In this document: positions 6,915 through 10,129 of the stretch, piece after piece | Layout of the letters: every line of letters starts with the position of its first letter | How positions within the stretch are numbered: position 1 is the stretch's first letter | Assembly (NCBI GenBank): GCA_004151065.3 | Contig: NWUY0300022438.1 | Span: 32,415-42,543 of the forward strand | Reading direction: 5' to 3' | From: Larix sibirica | Lineage: Eukaryota > Streptophyta > Pinopsida > Pinales > Pinaceae | DNA length: 10,129 bases | Translations under genes and position numbers: made by a program | The notes under the pieces: generated by a model | Database searches by the model: none | Told to the model about the DNA's origin: nothing | The model's input: the letters and a program-made list of their open reading frames with translations, nothing else

Positions 6915-7830
6915 TTGCAATGTCAGTTAGGAGCAGGATAAAATTCGATACTGTGTAGATCAAGTTTTGCAATAGCTTTGCTGGTTTTTAGGGTAAGCGT
7001 GTTATCATGAAAATTCTTTTTGGGGTTTAATGTGATATTGTAGGAGCTCAAGTGATGGTAGAGATCCAATTTCAGTTGGATATCATATGTCCTGAGCAGA
7101 TTCATGGTTATATCTGCAAACATTGCTTAAAATTTTCAAAACATTGATTGCGTTTGTGCTGATCAGCCATGGATAAATGGAGCTGAAACATTAATATTTG
7201 TTTTAAACTGTCCATCCGTCAATTCTGTCGGTTTGTTGTCTTTCTGAGCTTTATGTTTAGAATTGCATATATAGTCAGTGTTTGATGCAGCATTTGGTTT
7301 CATTAAGAACTAACTAATATTGGAAAGCTTGGAGCAAGAATCTAGAAAAATAGACAAAGATCTGAATTTCTTTGGAATATTGTTATACTGGTTTAGGCTT
7401 AAGATCAATTCAGAGATGTTCCTCAGAATTCTTGAATGAGGAAGACTCCCCATATTTTTCGATTGGTAATCTCCATTCTTGAAGAAACATTTAAGATTTT
7501 GGTTGTTTTTTAATTTTGTATTATTTGTCAATCATTTTTCCTTTTCAATTTACTGGATTATAAATTGAAATATCCATATTCCATGATTTCTACCAGCTTG
7601 ATAAAAAAACTGGACCGGTAAATCTCTATCTGGGTTTCTTGCATCCTGTAGAAAAAGCTTGTAAACTCGAGAGGGTTTACAATATAAATACCTTAAAACT
7701 GTTCATCACTAGCGTATTAATAGTTCTTTGTAATCTAAGTATGTCAAGATTGTTCGTTGCTAATTTATTAATAATTCTTGTATTTTACATTGTCTAACAG
7801 TTGGACATACAGAGCACCTGTATTTCTATG
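6915..7830. other. Non-coding region downstream of the RING gene, no gene seen
   Basis: No reading frame here is longer than about 73 codons, and none has a recognisable motif. The gene's 3' end is probably in the first few hundred bases. I find no canonical AATAAA soon after the stop, only GATAAA variants near 6937 and 7170, and plants tolerate such variants. A faint duplication with a period of about 51 bp (around 7701 and 7752) is visible but poorly conserved. Confidence 0.6.
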
Positions 7831-7987
7831 GTTTTGGAAACTATTGATATCCACTTCATTGATCCATAAATTTTAAATAAATTGAACATTGAGAGTGTCT
7901 AGTATTTTATATTTTCTGATCATTCAGTTTTTGGAAACTATTGACATTCACATCTTTGATAAATAAATTTTAAATAAAATGAATCTT
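7831..7987. repeat. Direct duplication of about 60 bp, copies about 97 bp apart
   Basis: Copies at 7831-7890 and 7927-7987 share GTTTT(T)GGAAACTATTGA, CATT or CACTT remnants and ATAAATTTTAAATAAA. The 36 bases between them are not repeated elsewhere in the window. Confidence 0.75.
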
Positions 7988-8343
7988 GTCAAATAATAAT
8001 ACAAAAAGTGTATCCAAAGATCTCCTCTAAGAGATCTAGATATAATTCATTATACAAAACTCATATGTGAAACACTATGGCAGTGATGCATAGCTTTTGA
8101 TAGAGAATGTACAATAAGTGAGTAGTTTCTGGAAGGAAATGTTTGAAAATTTTATTTACGTACATGTTTTTTTAGATTTATAATTTATACTACCATATAC
8201 ATGCCATTGGTCATGTTGATACCCATCGGCCCATATCCCATGCCCTACAGTACGCTCTAGCATTTGCCAATTGTATGTCTTGAAGATGAGTGCCTCTCAA
8301 AAGGGAAGTGAATTTCTATAAATTACACTCTCAACCTTTCTAC

Positions 8344-8395
8344 TACATGTTTTCTCTATTTACTTTAATGCGAATACATGTTTTCTCTATTTTAA
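8344..8395. repeat. 31-bp tandem duplication, second copy partial
   Basis: TACATGTTTTCTCTATTT starts at 8344 and again at 8375 (TACATGTTTTCTCTATTT to 8392), so the period is 31. It adjoins the 89-bp array downstream. Confidence 0.8.
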
Positions 8396-8680
8396 GTAAT
8401 CTATCTTACCTTAATTTATATATGAAATATATGATTTCTATGTATTTTAAATTATTTATCTTAACTTAATTTATATGAAAAGAATGCACCAACATGTTAA
8501 ATTTAAATAATTTATTTTAATTTAATTTATATGAAAGGAATGTACCAACATGTTAGACTTATACTAAGAATAACAATCTGATTTAGTTAACTTAAATAAT
8601 TTATTTTAATTTAATTTATATGAAAGGAATGTACCAACATGTTAGACTTATAGTAAGAATGACAATTTGATTTAGTGAAC
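8393..8680. repeat. 89-bp tandem repeat array
   Basis: Two near-identical 89-bp copies lie at 8503-8591 and 8592-8680. Each holds TTAAATAATTTATTTTAA, ATATGAAAGGAATGTACC, AACATGTTAGACTTATA and GATTTAGT. A shorter, diverged copy occupies 8447-8502, and a more degraded trace starts near 8393. No shared open frame exists, so a structural or neutral repeat is likely. Confidence 0.9.
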
Positions 8681-8720
8681 TAGTTCCCTAACAACTTAGT
8701 ATCTAATAGCCATTAGAAAC

Positions 8721-8920
8721 ATTGAAGGGAATTTATAATGAAACATGTTCATTAAAAGAAGCAAGGTGAAGTGAAGAGGAATTGAAAGGGAATTTATAAT
8801 GAAACATTTTCATTAAAGGAAGCAAGGTGAAGTGAAGAGGACAATAGACAATGTAGAGAACAAGGGTTTTCTAGAAAAACATGTCCTTTAAATGAAATAA
8901 GGTGAAGTTAAGGGACAATA
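8721..8920. repeat. 60-bp tandem repeat, two good copies and one decayed
   Basis: Copies at 8721-8780 and from 8781 share ATTGAA(A)GGGAATTTATAA, GAAACAT, TTCATTAAA and GCAAGGTGAAGTGAAGAGG. A third decayed copy around 8865-8920 keeps AAACATGTCCTTTAAATGAA, AAGGTGAAG and GGGACAATAG. Confidence 0.85.
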
Positions 8921-9791
8921 GTGAAGAACCAATGCAAATAATACTTGGAGATAGAGATAGGATTCTCTTTGAAATGCCAATAGTATGGTTTTATGGAGTT
9001 CTTACTCTCCATCTTGATGTTACATATTGAAGTGAGAAAATGAATTCAATACAACTTCATTAATAAAGTCAAGGGTAGAAACTACAAAATAGCTACATCA
9101 ATAAGCATTAATAGGAGGAGGAGAACCTATGCTCTTACTATCCACCTCATCAATCCCATTCTAAATCTATGACTAACAAAAAATGTTTTTCTTACTAATT
9201 AGTGAAGTTATTGTCAATTCTAAAGCTACGATTAAAAAAAAATTCTTACTAACTAACTAAATTCTTGTCTAAATCCAAACAATTCTTATTTCATGAGTGA
9301 TTATAAGCATTCTTTAATTGTTTATCCAATTAAAAGTTGTGTGTTTGTTGGGATTCTTTAGCTTTTCTCTTATGTCTTTACCATTTATTAGTTTTGATTC
9401 ATATACTGAGGATATATTAATTTTGAATTATTTTTAGAAAATGAGTTTTACTATGTAAAAGTTAGGGAATCAAAACCAAACTGAATTTTTAAAAAGACCT
9501 AAGTATATCAATATTGTCAATATTGTTTACATTGATATAATTATCAAGCTTAGGAATACTCTAAATTAATTTTTGGAACAAGCCTACCCATAAGGAAGGT
9601 TCTATAGTTAAATGGATTGAAGATGTATAGTTAATATTGACATTGCTAATTGCATAATCTTATGTTATGTTGGATATATTATGTTGATAATTAATATATT
9701 TGTAATGTACTTTTTGAACATGAATACAATGTTAAAAAAACATTAATAAGTTGAAAACCAACACAAAGTTAAGTACTTAATCCAATTCATC
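8921..9791. other. AT-rich intergenic stretch, no gene seen
   Basis: No significant reading frame is visible on either strand. A loose duplication of about 40 bp lies near 9158-9255 (TTCTAAA…CTA(T/C)GA(C/T)TAA…TTCTTACTAA, period about 57). Nothing identifies a retroelement or RNA gene. Confidence 0.55.
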
Positions 9792-9887
9792 ATTAATGAT
9801 CAACATTTTAATAAATATAAGTAGAGTTATCATTATATTATTAATGAACAATATTTTAATAAATATAGGTAGAGTTATCATTATAGG
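9792..9887. repeat. 48-bp tandem duplication
   Basis: Units at 9792-9839 and 9840-9887 share ATTAATGA, ATTTTAATAAATATA and GTAGAGTTATCATTATA with only a few substitutions. The array runs straight into the 28-bp duplication. Confidence 0.9.
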
Positions 9888-9938
9888 ATGCATTCTAACT
9901 TTCTTCACACATAGGATGCATTCTCACTTTCTTCACAC
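9883..9938. repeat. 28-bp tandem duplication
   Basis: ATAGGATGCATTCT(A/C)ACTTT followed by CTTCACAC occurs at 9883-9910 and 9911-9938 with a single mismatch. It overlaps the end of the 48-bp duplication by 5 bases. Confidence 0.92.
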
Positions 9939-10129
9939 AAACGTATAAAGGAAAGTCATTTGAATAAAAATTATGTTATTTGTATTACAAAAAATCTTAT
10001 AATAAGAGATTCTCATTGAAGATGCTTGTTCATAATTTATTCTTTCACTTTGTTTATATGTGAAATTATTGGATCAACCATTTCTTATGCTAAATAAGGT
10101 ATTTAGTTTATATAAATTGGTATTCATAG
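9939..10129. other. AT-rich end of window, nothing recognised
   Basis: No open frame, repeat copy or RNA-like fold can be supported in these last bases. Confidence 0.5.

Noticed and set aside
7310-7531. 73-codon minus-strand ORF downstream of the RING gene
   Set aside because: It has low-complexity Asn/Lys/Ser composition typical of AT-rich chance frames.
8018-8037. Small hairpin AGATCTC…GAGATCT
   Set aside because: Seven-base arms are common by chance. No T-run or gene end gives it a role.
8393-8680. Possible CRISPR-like array
   Set aside because: The copies are directly adjacent 89-bp tandem units without distinct spacers, in a eukaryotic context.

Overview
The window looks like nuclear DNA from a land plant, most likely a seed plant with a large, repeat-rich genome. 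A gymnosperm is possible, but nothing here proves it. The reasons are one intron-free plant-type gene in long AT-rich non-coding DNA, a TATA box, plant-like splice signals, and many decayed repeats. There are no bacterial-style gene clusters or ribosome binding sites. All protein-family statements come from memory, without a database search.

Region 1-1920 is a transposon-like structure. Two long, diverged, AT-rich inverted repeats (about 1-290 and 1690-1920) face each other. Between them lies a more GC-rich core with a broken protein-coding sequence on the minus strand (1513 to 504). The core reads as one gene through two frames that alternate. It carries a 29-bp tandem duplication, two further frame changes and two internal stops. 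The layout resembles a gene-carrying non-autonomous DNA transposon (Pack-MULE-like), but its left outer end is outside the window. From 1920 to about 2350 the DNA is extremely AT-rich.

Region 2350-4900 has no gene I can support. It holds a three-copy tandem repeat of about 135 bp (3321-3728), a 90-bp hairpin (3901-3988), a three-copy repeat of about 84 bp (4123-4357), a probable relic of the 135-bp unit (about 4500-4590), and the putative promoter of the main gene.

Region 4887-6914 holds the one convincing gene, on the plus strand. A candidate TATA box (4887) and three short upstream ORFs (4921-5049) precede a 555-codon reading frame (5125-6792). The protein has a basic N-terminal conserved block, a complete C3HC4 RING finger, a Ser/Pro/Gln-rich linker, and a second conserved block rich in Trp and acidic residues. 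I remember the two outer blocks as parts of an uncharacterised plant-specific family that normally lacks a RING. If that is right, this is a fused, RING-bearing form and a candidate E3 ubiquitin ligase. A 21-bp unit repeated three times lies 12 bases past the stop codon, and a good 3' splice-site signal follows at 6914.

Region 6915-10129 has no supportable gene. It contains many unrelated short tandem duplications with units of 28, 31, 48, about 57, 60, 89 and about 97 bp. Together with the repeats upstream, this suggests that recurrent local duplication has shaped the whole window.
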